Assembly (NCBI GenBank): GCA_051306365.1
Contig: JBPPNC010000087.1
Coordinates: forward strand, 62,001 to 126,000
Direction of reading: 5' to 3'
DNA: 64,000 nucleotides
Origin: Svornostia sp051306365
GTDB lineage: Bacteria; Actinomycetota; Thermoleophilia; Solirubrobacterales; Solirubrobacteraceae
Part shown: one piece after another, positions 7,747 to 16,639 of the stretch
Position numbering within the stretch: the stretch's first letter is position 1
Layout of the letters: the number at the start of each line of letters is the position of its first letter
Notes under the pieces: model-generated
Told to the model about the DNA's origin: nothing
Seen by the model: the letters and a program-made list of their open reading frames with translations, nothing else
The model's database searches: none
Position numbers and translations under genes: made by a program

Positions 7747-10119
7747 CTAGGACGGGCGGGTGACGGTGAGCGGCTGGCTCTTGCCGCCACCGGAGCGCAC
7801 CACGCGCACCGTGAAGGACGTCGCTCCGGCGGGCACCGGGACCTTCGTGGTCCCGCGCTTGAGCCGCACCCGCTGCCGGCCCACCGGCCGGCCACCGCGC
7901 AGCGCCACGATCTCCGCCTGGACGTTCTCGCTGGCGATCATCGCAAGTGCGCGCCCGAAGGTCAGCGCGGCCAGGCGCGCGCCGCGGTCGACGAGCACGC
8001 GCAGCAGGACGATCCGTCCGGTTTCCGCGATGCGTGCCGTGCAGAAGATCGCGGCCGTTCGCGGCACGGCGGCGGCGGGCAGCGTCCTGCGGGTCTGGCC
8101 GGCGACCATCTGGCCGTTGACCCACCATGTGTACGTGGTGCCCGAACCGCCGAGCGGGCACGTCAGGGGGGCGCGCGAGGACGTGACGCCACCGGGCGCG
8201 CGTGTGGCTACCGCCCTGGCGGGGTCGAACGCCTGGACGGTGAACGTGTTGAGCACCTCGGGGTCGGCGTACCAGGACAGCGTCTGCCGTGAGCGCCCGG
8301 GCGTCTTCGGCGCCGTGACCCGCAGGCCCCAGGAGGCCGGGTCGGCGGCCGGCCCGACCCAGGTCACGCGCAGCGGCCCGTGCCACGTGTACCCCGCGGA
8401 TGCGGGACCGCGAGCCAGGTAGCTCGCCGAGGGCAGGGTCACCGTCTCTCCCACGGGAACCGGGATCGGGGACGGCAGGGGTGCCGCCGACGTCGAGCTG
8501 AACGTCCGGGCGGCGGTCGTCGATCCGCCCGGTGCCGTTGCGGTGACGGTGACGGTGAACGCGTGGCCCGCCGGGGGTGCGACGACGGTGACGCTGTCAC
8601 GCTCGCACGGCACGGTGGCACCCACGTACCGGCACACCACGGTCGCGCCGGCATCCGTCCGGATCGGGAGCGTGACCTGCTCGCCGCCGCGCGGGGTCCC
8701 GGGGTCGGCGATCGTGAGCGCGGGCGCGATGCGGACGTCGAAGGCGGCGGTCGCGGTGGTGGTCTGGCCCGCGCCGTTGCGGGCGGCGATCACGAGCGTC
8801 GCCCGGCCGCCGTTGGTGTAGCCGCTCAGCGCCACGGGGCTGCCACAGGCCGACAGCGCGACGGCGTCCAGCGTGCAGCCGGTGACGGTGGTACCCGCGC
8901 CCAGCGTGTAGGCGATCGAGACCGACGGGCTCGTGACGGTCGAGGGCGCCGAGATCGAGACGCTCGGGGCCGCGGGCACGGACACCGTGTTCGCCGCGTC
9001 CGCGCCGCGCGACACGTGGCCGGCGGTCGCGGTGACCGAGCACGTGATGGCCTGGCCGAGGTCGGCCTCGCTGACCGCGTAGGCGCTTGCGGTCTGCCCG
9101 GCGACGGTGGTGGCGCCGCGCTTCCAGGCGTACGCGTACGTGACGGTCTGGGTCCAGGCGCCCGGGGCGCAGGTCACGACGTCACCGGGCTTCGCAAAGG
9201 CCGTGCTCGTCGTGTTGTTCGAGCTGACGCTCGGCGCGGCGCTGTTCGTGAAGTCGGCGTATCGGGCGAACAGCAGGCCGGTCTCCGCGGTGAAGGTCGA
9301 GGCGGCCGTGTCCGTCGCGGTCAGACCGGTGGGCGCCCCGGTGGTCGTCGAGACGAGGTTCGCGCGGTCGCCGTGCTGTGCGGCGTACCCGGTCCAGTCG
9401 ACGGTCACCGTCTGCGTGCCCGACGCCGTGAGGCTGCCGAGTGCGAGCTGCGCGGCGTCGCCGGGCGCGTCGGCGGCGGGCGGGGTGAAGGTCAGCGAGC
9501 CGGAGCCCGAGGATGCGGCGAGGGTGAGGCCGGCCGCGAACGCGTTGTGCCCGGTGACCGTGACCGCCACGCCGTCGAAGCTCGGCGCCAGTCCGGTCGC
9601 GGTGTGACCCTGCAGCTGGGACGTCCCGCCGACCTGGCTGAGGGTGGACGCCGACCACGACGAGGTGTCCCCGGCGTCGAAGCGGGTGGATGGCGTGCTG
9701 CCCGCGTCGCTGGCGATCGTGACGGTCGTGTCGGCGACGTTCGCCGCGCCCATGGCCAGGCGGCCGGTGACGACCAGCGCGCCCTGCCCGCCGGTGGAGA
9801 CGATGTCCGCGGCGTCATCGAGCGTCACGTCGCCGGCGACGGAGAGGCCGTTGTCACTGAGGTCGAGCGTGGCGGTCGCGCTGACGGTCAGACCGCCGGC
9901 CGGGGCGGATGCGTCGAGGGTGACGGTGTGCCCCGCGGTGATGACGACCGTGTCGGTCGCGCCGGGCGCGCCGGGGGACAGGCCCGTCCACGTCGCTGGG
10001 TCCGACCAGTCGCCACTGCCGGTGGACGTGAACTCGGCGGCGTTCGCCGCGGGCGCGGCTGCTCCGAGGAGCAGCGCTGCAAGCAGGGTGAGACGGACCG
10101 CATGTCGGAGTGCACGCAC
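7747..10119 (-). CDS. Exported multidomain Ig-like surface protein
   Basis: A 790-residue secreted protein starting at GTG 10119, with a clear signal peptide (LTLLAALLLGAAAPAANA) cleaved near residue 28. The mature N-terminus (SGDWSDPATWTG, then repeated TVTLDASAP-like beta strands) resembles a G8/beta-helix adhesin-like domain. Residues about 290-540 hold Ig-like repeats with paired cysteines (VVTCAPGAWTQTVTYAYAW, ITCSVTATAGHVS, TVTGCTLDAVALSACG). The C-terminal third (GETVTLPSASYLARG onward) is unassigned. No transmembrane anchor or sortase motif is visible. It lies 40 nt after rmlB on the same strand, so it may be a glycosylated or cell-wall-associated product of the same locus; that link is inference. 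Confidence 0.75.
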   Translation of the reverse strand: MRALRHAVRLTLLAALLLGAAAPAANAAEFTSTGSGDWSDPATWTGLSPGAPGATDTVVITAGHTVTLDASAPAGGLTVSATATLDLSDNGLSVAGDVTLDDAADIVSTGGQGALVVTGRLAMGAANVADTTVTIASDAGSTPSTRFDAGDTSSWSASTLSQVGGTSQLQGHTATGLAPSFDGVAVTVTGHNAFAAGLTLAASSGSGSLTFTPPAADAPGDAAQLALGSLTASGTQTVTVDWTGYAAQHGDRANLVSTTTGAPTGLTATDTAASTFTAETGLLFARYADFTNSAAPSVSSNNTTSTAFAKPGDVVTCAPGAWTQTVTYAYAWKRGATTVAGQTASAYAVSEADLGQAITCSVTATAGHVSRGADAANTVSVPAAPSVSISAPSTVTSPSVSIAYTLGAGTTVTGCTLDAVALSACGSPVALSGYTNGGRATLVIAARNGAGQTTTATAAFDVRIAPALTIADPGTPRGGEQVTLPIRTDAGATVVCRYVGATVPCERDSVTVVAPPAGHAFTVTVTATAPGGSTTAARTFSSTSAAPLPSPIPVPVGETVTLPSASYLARGPASAGYTWHGPLRVTWVGPAADPASWGLRVTAPKTPGRSRQTLSWYADPEVLNTFTVQAFDPARAVATRAPGGVTSSRAPLTCPLGGSGTTYTWWVNGQMVAGQTRRTLPAAAVPRTAAIFCTARIAETGRIVLLRVLVDRGARLAALTFGRALAMIASENVQAEIVALRGGRPVGRQRVRLKRGTTKVPVPAGATSFTVRVVRSGGGKSQPLTVTRPS

Positions 10120-10158
10120 GGCCGAGTGGTCGGCCGGGCGCGGAGCGCGTTGAGCGAA

Positions 10159-11151
10159 CTAGCCGAGTGTTGTGCCGTACTGGCGTTCGTAGTACTCGCG
10201 GTAGTCGCCGCTGCGGATGGGTTCCCACCAGTCGCGGCGTTCGATGTACCAGGCGACGGTTTGTTCGAGGCCGCCTTCGAAGAAGTGGAATTTGGGTTCC
10301 CAGCCCAGCGCGCGGACCTTGTCGCTGGAGAGGCTGTAGCGGCGGTCGTGGCCGGGGCGGTCGGTGACGTACTCGATGAGGTCGGTGCTCTTGCCGGTGA
10401 GCTCGATGATCTTCTTGACGACCTGGATGTTCTCGCACTCGTCGGGGCCGCCGGCGTTGTAGACCTCGCCGGCCTTGCCGTGGTCCAGGACGGTGCCGAT
10501 CGCGCGGGAGAAGTCCTGGGCGTGGATCCAGTTGCGGACCTGTCGGCCGTCGCCGTAGACGGGGAGCGGGTCGTCGTGCAGGGCGTTGAGGATCGTCAGC
10601 GGGATGAGCTTCTCGGGGTACTGGTAGGGGCCGTAGTTGTTCGATCCGCGGCAGATCAGCGCTTGCATGCCGTAGGTGTGGAAGTAGCTTTGGACGAGCA
10701 GGTCGGCGCCGGTCTTCGTCGCGCTGTATGGGCTGCTGGGGGCGAGTGGGGACTGTTCGGTGAACGAGCCTTCCTCGATGCTGCCGTACACCTCGTCGGT
10801 GCTGACCTGGACGTAGCGGATGTCGGCGGCCTTGGCGGCTTCGAGCAGCACCCAGGTGCCGTAGGAGTGGGTGGTGACGAACGCGTCGGGCTGCGCGATC
10901 GACCGGTCGACATGGGTCTCGGCGGCGAAGTTCACGACCGCGTCCTGACCCTCGATCGCGTCGGCGACCGCGGTGGCGTCCTCGATCCCGGCGTGGATGA
11001 ACCGGCCGGCGGCGTCGGTGCCCTCGAGGTTCTCGCGGCGCCCGGCGTAGGTCAGCTTGTCGAGCACCGTGATCTCGTCACCGGCGGCCTCGCGGATCCG
11101 GACGAAGTTCGAGCCGATGAAGCCGGCGCCACCACACACGAGCACCTTCAT
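10159..11151 (-). CDS. rmlB: dTDP-glucose 4,6-dehydratase
   Basis: A 330-residue extended short-chain dehydrogenase that converts dTDP-glucose to dTDP-4-keto-6-deoxyglucose in dTDP-L-rhamnose synthesis. It shows the NAD-binding GGAGFIGSNF at the N-terminus, the catalytic STDEVYG block, YSATKTGAD (YxxxK) and the substrate loop RGSNNYGPYQYPEKLIP. The start MKVLVCGG at 11151 overlaps the rmlD stop by 4 nt; a longer in-frame extension would run through rmlD and is rejected. It forms a cluster with rmlD and rmlA. Length and motifs are normal for RmlB. Confidence 0.95.
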   Translation of the reverse strand: MKVLVCGGAGFIGSNFVRIREAAGDEITVLDKLTYAGRRENLEGTDAAGRFIHAGIEDATAVADAIEGQDAVVNFAAETHVDRSIAQPDAFVTTHSYGTWVLLEAAKAADIRYVQVSTDEVYGSIEEGSFTEQSPLAPSSPYSATKTGADLLVQSYFHTYGMQALICRGSNNYGPYQYPEKLIPLTILNALHDDPLPVYGDGRQVRNWIHAQDFSRAIGTVLDHGKAGEVYNAGGPDECENIQVVKKIIELTGKSTDLIEYVTDRPGHDRRYSLSSDKVRALGWEPKFHFFEGGLEQTVAWYIERRDWWEPIRSGDYREYYERQYGTTLG

Positions 11152-11990
11152 GCCTGGGTCCTTTCCTCGATGAAGCCCCGGACGCCCTCCTGCCAGGGTG
11201 GCAGGACCGGCGCGCCGTCGCGCTCGGTCGCCAGCACGCTCCACGCCGGGCGCGGCGCGGGGCGCTGGAACTCGGCCGCGGTCGTCTCGCCGACCTCGCA
11301 GTCCACGCCCGCGAGGCCGAACAGCTCGACGGTGAGCTCGTGCCACGAGCACTGCCCGCCGCCGGCGGTGTGCACGGGGCCGCGCAGGTCGCTCTCGACG
11401 AGCGCCAGGAGCGCCGGGGACAGGTGGCCCGTCCACGTCGGCGACCCGACCTGGTCGGTGACGACGGCGACCCGGTCGCGGGTGGCGGCCAGGCCGAGCA
11501 TCGTGTCGCAGAAGTTCTTGCCGCCCGCGCCGAACAGCCACGCGGTCCGCGCGATCGCGTGATCGTCGACCGCCTCGGCGAGCGCCAGTTCGCCGGCGAG
11601 CTTCGTGCGGCCGTACGCGCCGAGCGGCGCGGTCGGGTCGGACTCGACGTACGGGCGGTCGGTCAGCGACCCGTCGAAGACGTAGTCCGTCGAGACGCCG
11701 ACGACCCGCGCCCCGATCGCGGACGCGGCCGCGCCGACGTTGCGCGACGCGTCGGCGTTGACGCGCAGCGCGGCGTCCTCGCGCTCCTCGGCGCCGTCGA
11801 CGTCGGTCCACGCGGCGCAGTGCACGATCGCGTCAGGCGCCAGCGCGGCGATGAGGTCGTGGGCGGCGGCCTCGTCGGTGAGGTCACCGTCGGGCAGGTC
11901 GATCCCGATGGCCTCCCACCCGCGGGCGGCGGCGTCGGCGACGACACGCTGCCCGAGCATGCCGGCGGCGCCGGTGACGAGGAGCCTCAC
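11148..11990 (-). CDS. rmlD: dTDP-4-dehydrorhamnose reductase
   Basis: A 280-residue NADPH-dependent reductase that makes dTDP-L-rhamnose in the last step of the pathway. It begins at GTG 11990 with the nucleotide-binding GAAGMLGQ, followed by VSTDYVFDG and YGRTKLAGE (YxxxK), the hallmark blocks of RmlD. It overlaps rmlB by 4 nt and follows rmlA after 76 nt. No rmlC epimerase, which acts between RmlB and RmlD, is present in the window, so it must be encoded elsewhere or replaced. Confidence 0.94.
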   Translation of the reverse strand: MRLLVTGAAGMLGQRVVADAAARGWEAIGIDLPDGDLTDEAAAHDLIAALAPDAIVHCAAWTDVDGAEEREDAALRVNADASRNVGAAASAIGARVVGVSTDYVFDGSLTDRPYVESDPTAPLGAYGRTKLAGELALAEAVDDHAIARTAWLFGAGGKNFCDTMLGLAATRDRVAVVTDQVGSPTWTGHLSPALLALVESDLRGPVHTAGGGQCSWHELTVELFGLAGVDCEVGETTAAEFQRPAPRPAWSVLATERDGAPVLPPWQEGVRGFIEERTQA

Positions 11991-12066
11991 GAGTCAGCAC
12001 CAGCCCCGGGAGAAGGAGCGCACGCGAGTTCTCCCAGTGGCATCCGAGGGCTGTGCCCGAGCGATG

Positions 12067-13143
12067 TCACAGGATTCCCACGTCGGAGTTGTCGCCGATC
12101 ATGAACCGGTACGCGCGCGGCTGGCGCGGCGAGCGGTCGATCGTCGCGTTGCGGCCCAGCAGGCTGGATTCCATACGTCCTTCGAGGTGCAGGACCTTGC
12201 TGCCGGTGAGCAGGATGCTGTGCTCGACCTCGCTGTTGGTGATCACACAGTCGCGGCCGATCGCGGTGTACGGGCCGATGTACGCGTCGGACAGCTTCGC
12301 ACCGGCGGCGATGACGGCGGGGCCGCGCACGGTGGTGTTCTCCAGCACGGCGCCGGGCTCGACGATCACGCGGCCCTCGACGGTGCTGTCGATCAGCTCG
12401 CCGTCGACGCGGGGCTCGATGACGTCGAGGATCAGGCGGTTGGCTTCAAGCATGTCGGCCAGGCGGCCGGTGTCCTTCCACCAGCCCTTGACGACGTGCG
12501 GCTCGACGCGACGGCCGGTGTCGACGAGCCACTGGATCGCGTCGGTGATCTCCAGCTCCCCGCGCGGCGACGGCTTGATCGCCCGGGCGGCGTCGTGGAT
12601 CAGCGGGGTGAAGAGGTACACGCCGACCAGCGCAAGGTTGCTCGGCGGGTCCCTCGGCTTCTCGACGAGCTGGACGACCTGCCCGTTCTCATCCAGCGCG
12701 GCGATGCCGTAGCTCTGCGGATCGTCGACTTCGGTGAGCAGGATCAGCGCGTCCGGCGAGCCCTCCTCGAACGCCCGGACGAGATCCTCGATCCCGCCCT
12801 GCAACAGGTTGTCGCCCAGGTACATCACGAACGGGCTGTCGCCGAGGAACGGCTCGGCCGTCAACACCGCGTGCGCCAACCCCAGCGGCGCGTCCTGCTC
12901 GATGTACGTGATCGAAACGCCGAACCGCGACCCATCGCCGCACGCCTCACGGATCTCGCCGCCCGTCTCCGGCGCGATGATGATCCCGACCTCGGTGACC
13001 CCCGCCTCTGCCATCGCCTCGATCCCGAAGAACAACACCGGCTTGTTCGCCACCGGCACCAACTGCTTCGCCGACGTGTGCGTGATCGGCCGCAACCGCG
13101 TGCCCTTCCCACCCGAAAGGATCAGGCCCTTCAACGGCGACAT
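12067..13143 (-). CDS. rmlA: Glucose-1-phosphate thymidylyltransferase (long form)
   Basis: A 358-residue nucleotidyltransferase that activates glucose-1-phosphate with dTTP, the first step of dTDP-rhamnose synthesis. The N-terminus LILSGGKGTRLRPITH is the pyrophosphorylase signature; VMYLGDNLL and VEKPRDPPSNLA are further nucleotidyltransferase blocks. Residues after about 240 form a left-handed beta-helix (VEGRVIVEPGAVLENTTVRG), marking it as the longer RmlA/StrD-like type found in antibiotic and wall-sugar loci, rather than the 290-residue enteric enzyme. The start at 13143 shares one base with the stop of the upstream oxidoreductase gene (TGATG). Confidence 0.93.
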   Translation of the reverse strand: MSPLKGLILSGGKGTRLRPITHTSAKQLVPVANKPVLFFGIEAMAEAGVTEVGIIIAPETGGEIREACGDGSRFGVSITYIEQDAPLGLAHAVLTAEPFLGDSPFVMYLGDNLLQGGIEDLVRAFEEGSPDALILLTEVDDPQSYGIAALDENGQVVQLVEKPRDPPSNLALVGVYLFTPLIHDAARAIKPSPRGELEITDAIQWLVDTGRRVEPHVVKGWWKDTGRLADMLEANRLILDVIEPRVDGELIDSTVEGRVIVEPGAVLENTTVRGPAVIAAGAKLSDAYIGPYTAIGRDCVITNSEVEHSILLTGSKVLHLEGRMESSLLGRNATIDRSPRQPRAYRFMIGDNSDVGIL

Positions 13144-13619
13144 CAGTAGACCCCGCCGAGCTTGCGGTGATCCCAGGTCGCGCGGTCGCGCTCGACGAAC
13201 TCCAGGCCCACGCGCTTTTCGGCCTGCTGTGCCACCATCGCGCGGACCTCCGGCGCAAGCTCCTCGACGCCCGGCGGGGCGTAGCGCGTGAAGATGTCCT
13301 CGCCGAGCGCTTGGACGACCTCGAGGTCGCGGTGCAGCGTGACATCGCACTTGAACATCACGCCGCGCAACTGCGCGTATTCGCCGTCGCCGGCCTCGAT
13401 CTGAATCGACGCGCGCGCGTCACGCTCGAGGTTCTTGACCTTCTGTGACTTGGCGAACGTCCAGGCCCAGACCCGGCCGTCCCTGACGACGTACCAGAGC
13501 GGCATGAGATGCGGGAAGCCGTCCCGTCCGTTCGTCGCACAGATCATCACCCGTTCCCCGTCGAGGAAGGTGAGGACCTCGGTCTCGTCCATCTTGATCT
13601 GATCGCGCCGTGACGCCAT
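13143..13619 (-). CDS. PNPOx-like FMN/F420-binding split-barrel protein
   Basis: A 158-residue pyridoxamine 5'-phosphate oxidase-like protein. It has a beta-barrel start (LTFLDGERVMICATNGRDG), the conserved PHLMPLWYVVRDGRVW strand pair, and a central TFAKSQKVKNLERDAR cofactor-phosphate loop, typical of the actinobacterial flavin/F420-dependent oxidoreductase group. The reaction cannot be assigned. The start ATG at 13619 is 8 nt behind TAGCCT (13628-13633). It is the promoter-proximal gene of the run leading into rmlA, joined by a one-base stop/start overlap; a role in sugar synthesis is not implied by this alone. Confidence 0.8.
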   Translation of the reverse strand: MASRRDQIKMDETEVLTFLDGERVMICATNGRDGFPHLMPLWYVVRDGRVWAWTFAKSQKVKNLERDARASIQIEAGDGEYAQLRGVMFKCDVTLHRDLEVVQALGEDIFTRYAPPGVEELAPEVRAMVAQQAEKRVGLEFVERDRATWDHRKLGGVY

Positions 13620-13627
13620 GGCGCGAG

Positions 13628-13633
13628 AGGCTA
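13628..13633 (-). promoter_or_regulatory. -10 box of the PNPOx-rmlA transcript
   Basis: TAGCCT on the minus strand, 8 nt before the ATG at 13619. It is the probable promoter for the split-barrel gene and rmlA. Confidence 0.4.
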
Positions 13634-13744
13634 TCTCGCGGGAGCTCCGAGCCGTAGTGCCGGTGAACTCGGGTGCCGCCCTGAACTCAGGTGCGCTGCG
13701 CCATGGGGCGAGTCGCTCGGTCCGGGCGAGTTGCCTACCGCGGA

Positions 13745-15811
13745 CTACCGCGCCGCGACAGCACGCAGCCGCTCGACCGTGGCGAGCACGGCCTCCCGCG
13801 CTTCGGCGGGCGCGAGCACCACGGCGTCGCCGGCTTCGGCGAGCACCTCGCGCACGAGCCAGTCCGTGCCGGCGTAGCTGAGCTCCACGACGATGGAACC
13901 GTCGGCCAGCTCCTCGGCGACGCGGCGCTCCTCGCGCGCCCAACGGGCCCGCCCGGGGCTGATCCACACGCGCGCGGTGCGCGACGTCGCGACCTCGCCG
14001 GTGCGCAGCCAGCCGTCGACGCCGGCGGCCGGATCGACCTCGGGCCGCGGCTCGTACCCGCGGTCGGTGATCTCCGCGGAGCGGATGCGGTCCAGGCGGA
14101 AGTGGCGGACATCGTCGCGCTCGGGGTCGAACGACGCGACGTACCACCCGTCCCGCCCGTTCACGAGCGCGTACGGCTCGACGGTGCGGTGCGAGAACTC
14201 ATCCTCGTTGGGCTTGTAGTAGTCGATCTCCAGCAGGCGGCGGGCGGCGATCGCCTCGCTCACCACGCGGGCGATCTCCGAGTCGTCGCCGGTGCCGGCC
14301 GCGACGTGCAGGCCGTGCTCGGTCGGGTCCTCGCCGAGCGCCGCGACGATCTTCTCGCGCGCGCTGTTGAGCGCCCCCTCGGGCAGGTGATCGCCGATGA
14401 GGTCGATCGCGGCGATGAGCGCCTTCGCCTCGACGGGCAGCAGCCGGGCGGGGCGGGCGAAGTTGTCGCTGTACGGCTCGGGGTCGACCTCGATCGTGCC
14501 GTCCTCGCGGAGCTCCGCATACAGGACGTACGAGCCGCCGCCGAAGTTCACGACGTTCAGCAGGTCGATGTCCTCGCGCAGCTCACTGTCGGACAGCTGC
14601 AGGCGCTCGCGCAGCTCGGCGGCGTCGAGCGGCTCGGCCTTGCGGCCCGCCTCGATGAGGATCGACGCGAGCGTGACGAGCCGGGCGAAGCGCTCCGGGC
14701 GGATCGCGGTGTCGGCGCGGCGGGCGCCGCCCCGCGCGGGCTCGGGCTCCTCCTCGTCGGCCGCTCGCATCGGGACCGGCGCGGCGAGCTCGAGGCCGCC
14801 TTCGCGATGGCGCTCGGTGAGGAGCTCCAGGCGCTCGGCGACCTCGCGCTCCAGGTCGGCGGGGGCGACGACCCGGACGTGCTCGCCCATCCGCAGCACC
14901 CAAGCGGCAAGCAGTCGCGCGTTCGCGTACGGCGTCCTGAAGATCACGGCCCCGTCCTCGCCCGGGCGCAGCGTGCCGTAGCGGCCGTAGTGGCGCTCGA
15001 CCTGCCAGGCGATCCGGTCGGACACCCACAGCTCGGCCGCGGCGACCTCCGCGCCCAGCTGCCACGGGGCGCGGGCGGCGTACTCGCGTGGATCGAAGTC
15101 CGCGGGGCGCTTGAAGTCGTGCTCGGCCTTCGTGGCGTACGCGACCTTGCCGCGGATCCGCGAGAGCCGAAACACCCGCATGGCGTCGCGCTCGTGCGAA
15201 CGGCCCACGAGGTAGAACTGGCCGTTCTGGAACAGGAGGGCGAACGGGTCGACTTTCCGCGGCTCGGTCGCGTCGCGTTCCATCGTGTAGTAGTCGAACG
15301 TGGCGGTCTTCTGGCGGAAGATCGCCGTTTCGATCTTCGCCAGGCGCTGGCTCAGGTCATGGCCGCCGGGTGACGCGGTGATGCCGAGGGCGACCGCGCG
15401 CTGCTCGGGCGCGTTGAGCGGGCTGGGTCGGCCCCACGAGAGCTGCTGGAGCGCGAGACGCAGCGGCTCGGCGTACGCGAACTCGCCGTCGAGCAGCGTG
15501 AGTGCCGTCTGCAGCGCGGCGAGCTCGGTATCGCTGAACGCGATCGCGGGCAGGTGGAAGTTCTCCGGCCGCAGCGAGTAGTTCTCCTGCTCGGCGATGC
15601 CGTCGGCGGGCTTGTCGACCGTCAGCTGGATCCCGAGTGACTCGAGCTCCGCGCGGTCGGCATAGAAGCGGCGGGCGAACGCATCCTCGTTCATCCCGCT
15701 GTAGCCCTCGACGTCCCGGCGGATCTCCAGCGCGGTGACGGGGCGACGCTCCGCCATGAGATACGAGATCAGCGACAGCTGCCGGATCAGCTTTTCCGTG
15801 TCCTTGGCCAT
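13745..15811 (-). CDS. pafBC: Fused PafB-PafC WYL-domain regulator
   Basis: A 688-residue protein made of two consecutive winged-helix plus WYL units. Unit one starts KLIRQLSLISYLMAERRPV, with its WYL region near residue 160-210 (FDYYTMERDATEPRKVDPFAL, QFYLVGRSHERDAMRVFRL). Unit two starts RFARLVTLASILIEAG near residue 355, with its WYL region near 530-590 (LEIDYYKPNEDEFSHRTVEPY, WYVASFDPERDDVRHFRLD). In mycobacteria PafB and PafC are separate subunits that activate the LexA-independent DNA damage response on binding single-stranded DNA; here they form one chain, as in some other actinobacteria. An AQQ-rich linker of about 20 residues (EEEPEPARGG) joins the halves. It is not beside the Pup-ligase gene in this window. 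Confidence 0.92.
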   Translation of the reverse strand: MAKDTEKLIRQLSLISYLMAERRPVTALEIRRDVEGYSGMNEDAFARRFYADRAELESLGIQLTVDKPADGIAEQENYSLRPENFHLPAIAFSDTELAALQTALTLLDGEFAYAEPLRLALQQLSWGRPSPLNAPEQRAVALGITASPGGHDLSQRLAKIETAIFRQKTATFDYYTMERDATEPRKVDPFALLFQNGQFYLVGRSHERDAMRVFRLSRIRGKVAYATKAEHDFKRPADFDPREYAARAPWQLGAEVAAAELWVSDRIAWQVERHYGRYGTLRPGEDGAVIFRTPYANARLLAAWVLRMGEHVRVVAPADLEREVAERLELLTERHREGGLELAAPVPMRAADEEEPEPARGGARRADTAIRPERFARLVTLASILIEAGRKAEPLDAAELRERLQLSDSELREDIDLLNVVNFGGGSYVLYAELREDGTIEVDPEPYSDNFARPARLLPVEAKALIAAIDLIGDHLPEGALNSAREKIVAALGEDPTEHGLHVAAGTGDDSEIARVVSEAIAARRLLEIDYYKPNEDEFSHRTVEPYALVNGRDGWYVASFDPERDDVRHFRLDRIRSAEITDRGYEPRPEVDPAAGVDGWLRTGEVATSRTARVWISPGRARWAREERRVAEELADGSIVVELSYAGTDWLVREVLAEAGDAVVLAPAEAREAVLATVERLRAVAAR

Positions 15812-15861
15812 TGGAGGAACACGATACGGCGCGTGCGCGGCCGGGGGTGCGGATCAACGGA

Positions 15862-15883
15862 CCGCAAATGCCGCACTTTGCGG
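15862..15883. promoter_or_regulatory. Palindrome between pafBC and the response regulator
   Basis: Perfect 7-bp inverted repeat CCGCAAA / TTTGCGG with an 8-nt spacer, in the 118-nt gap between two divergent regulator genes. Its position suits an operator shared by the two promoters. It could also form a small hairpin; no T-tract follows. Confidence 0.4.
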
Positions 15884-15929
15884 GATTGTCGCGCTCAGTC
15901 CCCCGCAGCGGGTAGGGTCCTCGGCAGAC

Positions 15930-16568
15930 GTGACGAGCCTGGTCATCATCGACGATCACGAGGCGCTGCGCGAAGGCTTGGCGACCCTCCTCGATCAAAG
16001 CGGTCTGGAGGTCCTCGGTACCTGTGGCAACGCAGCGGCAGCTCTGGATCTTGTGTCCGTGACGAATCCCCAAGTGGCGATCGTCGACGTGCGCCTGCCC
16101 GACGAGAGTGGCATCGAGCTCGCGGGGCAGTTGCTCGAGCGCGAGCCGGATCTCGGGATCATCCTCTACACGGGCGATACCGAGTCCGAACTGCTGTACG
16201 AGGGGCTGGACTCCGGCGCCCGCGGCTACGCACTGAAAGCGGGCTCGATCGGCGAGCTCACGGGCGCGATCGAGACCATTGCGGGTGGCGGTTCCTACGT
16301 GGACCCGCGCCTCGATCGCGTGCTCCTCTCGCCGCGCGCGACCGAGCGCATGCCGCAGCTCTCCCCGCGCGAACGCGAGATCATGGCGCTGATGGCCGAG
16401 GGCATGACCGGCGAGGCGGTCGCCGTGAAGCTCGGTCTCTCGGTGGAGACGATCCGCACCCACGTGCGCAACGCCGTCCGCAAGCTGCGGGCGCGCAATC
16501 GCGTCAACGCGATCGCCATCGCGCTCGAACGCGGCGAGATCGCGCTGGGCGACCAAGAAGCCTCCTAG
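15930..16568 (+). CDS. NarL/FixJ-type response regulator
   Basis: A 212-residue orphan two-component regulator. The receiver domain carries the acidic pair in VIIDDHEALREG, the phosphoryl-accepting Asp53 in AIVDVRLPDESG, a Thr-like position in LYTGDTES and the Lys in YALKAGSIGE. The C-terminal LuxR-type helix-turn-helix reads LSPREREIMALMAEGMTG then SVETIRTHVRNAVRKL. The GTG start at 15930 follows TAGGGT by 11 nt, so the leader is very short. No histidine kinase is adjacent. It diverges from pafBC; the target genes are not predictable. Confidence 0.9.
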   Translation: MTSLVIIDDHEALREGLATLLDQSGLEVLGTCGNAAAALDLVSVTNPQVAIVDVRLPDESGIELAGQLLEREPDLGIILYTGDTESELLYEGLDSGARGYALKAGSIGELTGAIETIAGGGSYVDPRLDRVLLSPRATERMPQLSPREREIMALMAEGMTGEAVAVKLGLSVETIRTHVRNAVRKLRARNRVNAIAIALERGEIALGDQEAS

Positions 16569-16639
16569 CCCCGGGAGGGCTGGCTCGGTTCAGCCCTGGG
16601 GTGGTGGTGGACCGCCCGCGCGCCCGGTTGCATGGGGGC

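Noticed and set aside
8380..11562. 1060-codon plus-strand frame across the surface-protein and rmlB genes
   Set aside because: The reverse strand has a signal peptide, Ig-like cysteines and RmlB motifs; the plus frame is Gly/Arg-rich noise.
12008..12035. Hairpin GGGAGAA/TTCTCCC between rmlA and rmlD
   Set aside because: The 14-nt loop and lack of a T-tract make a terminator unlikely; rmlA and rmlD are probably co-transcribed.
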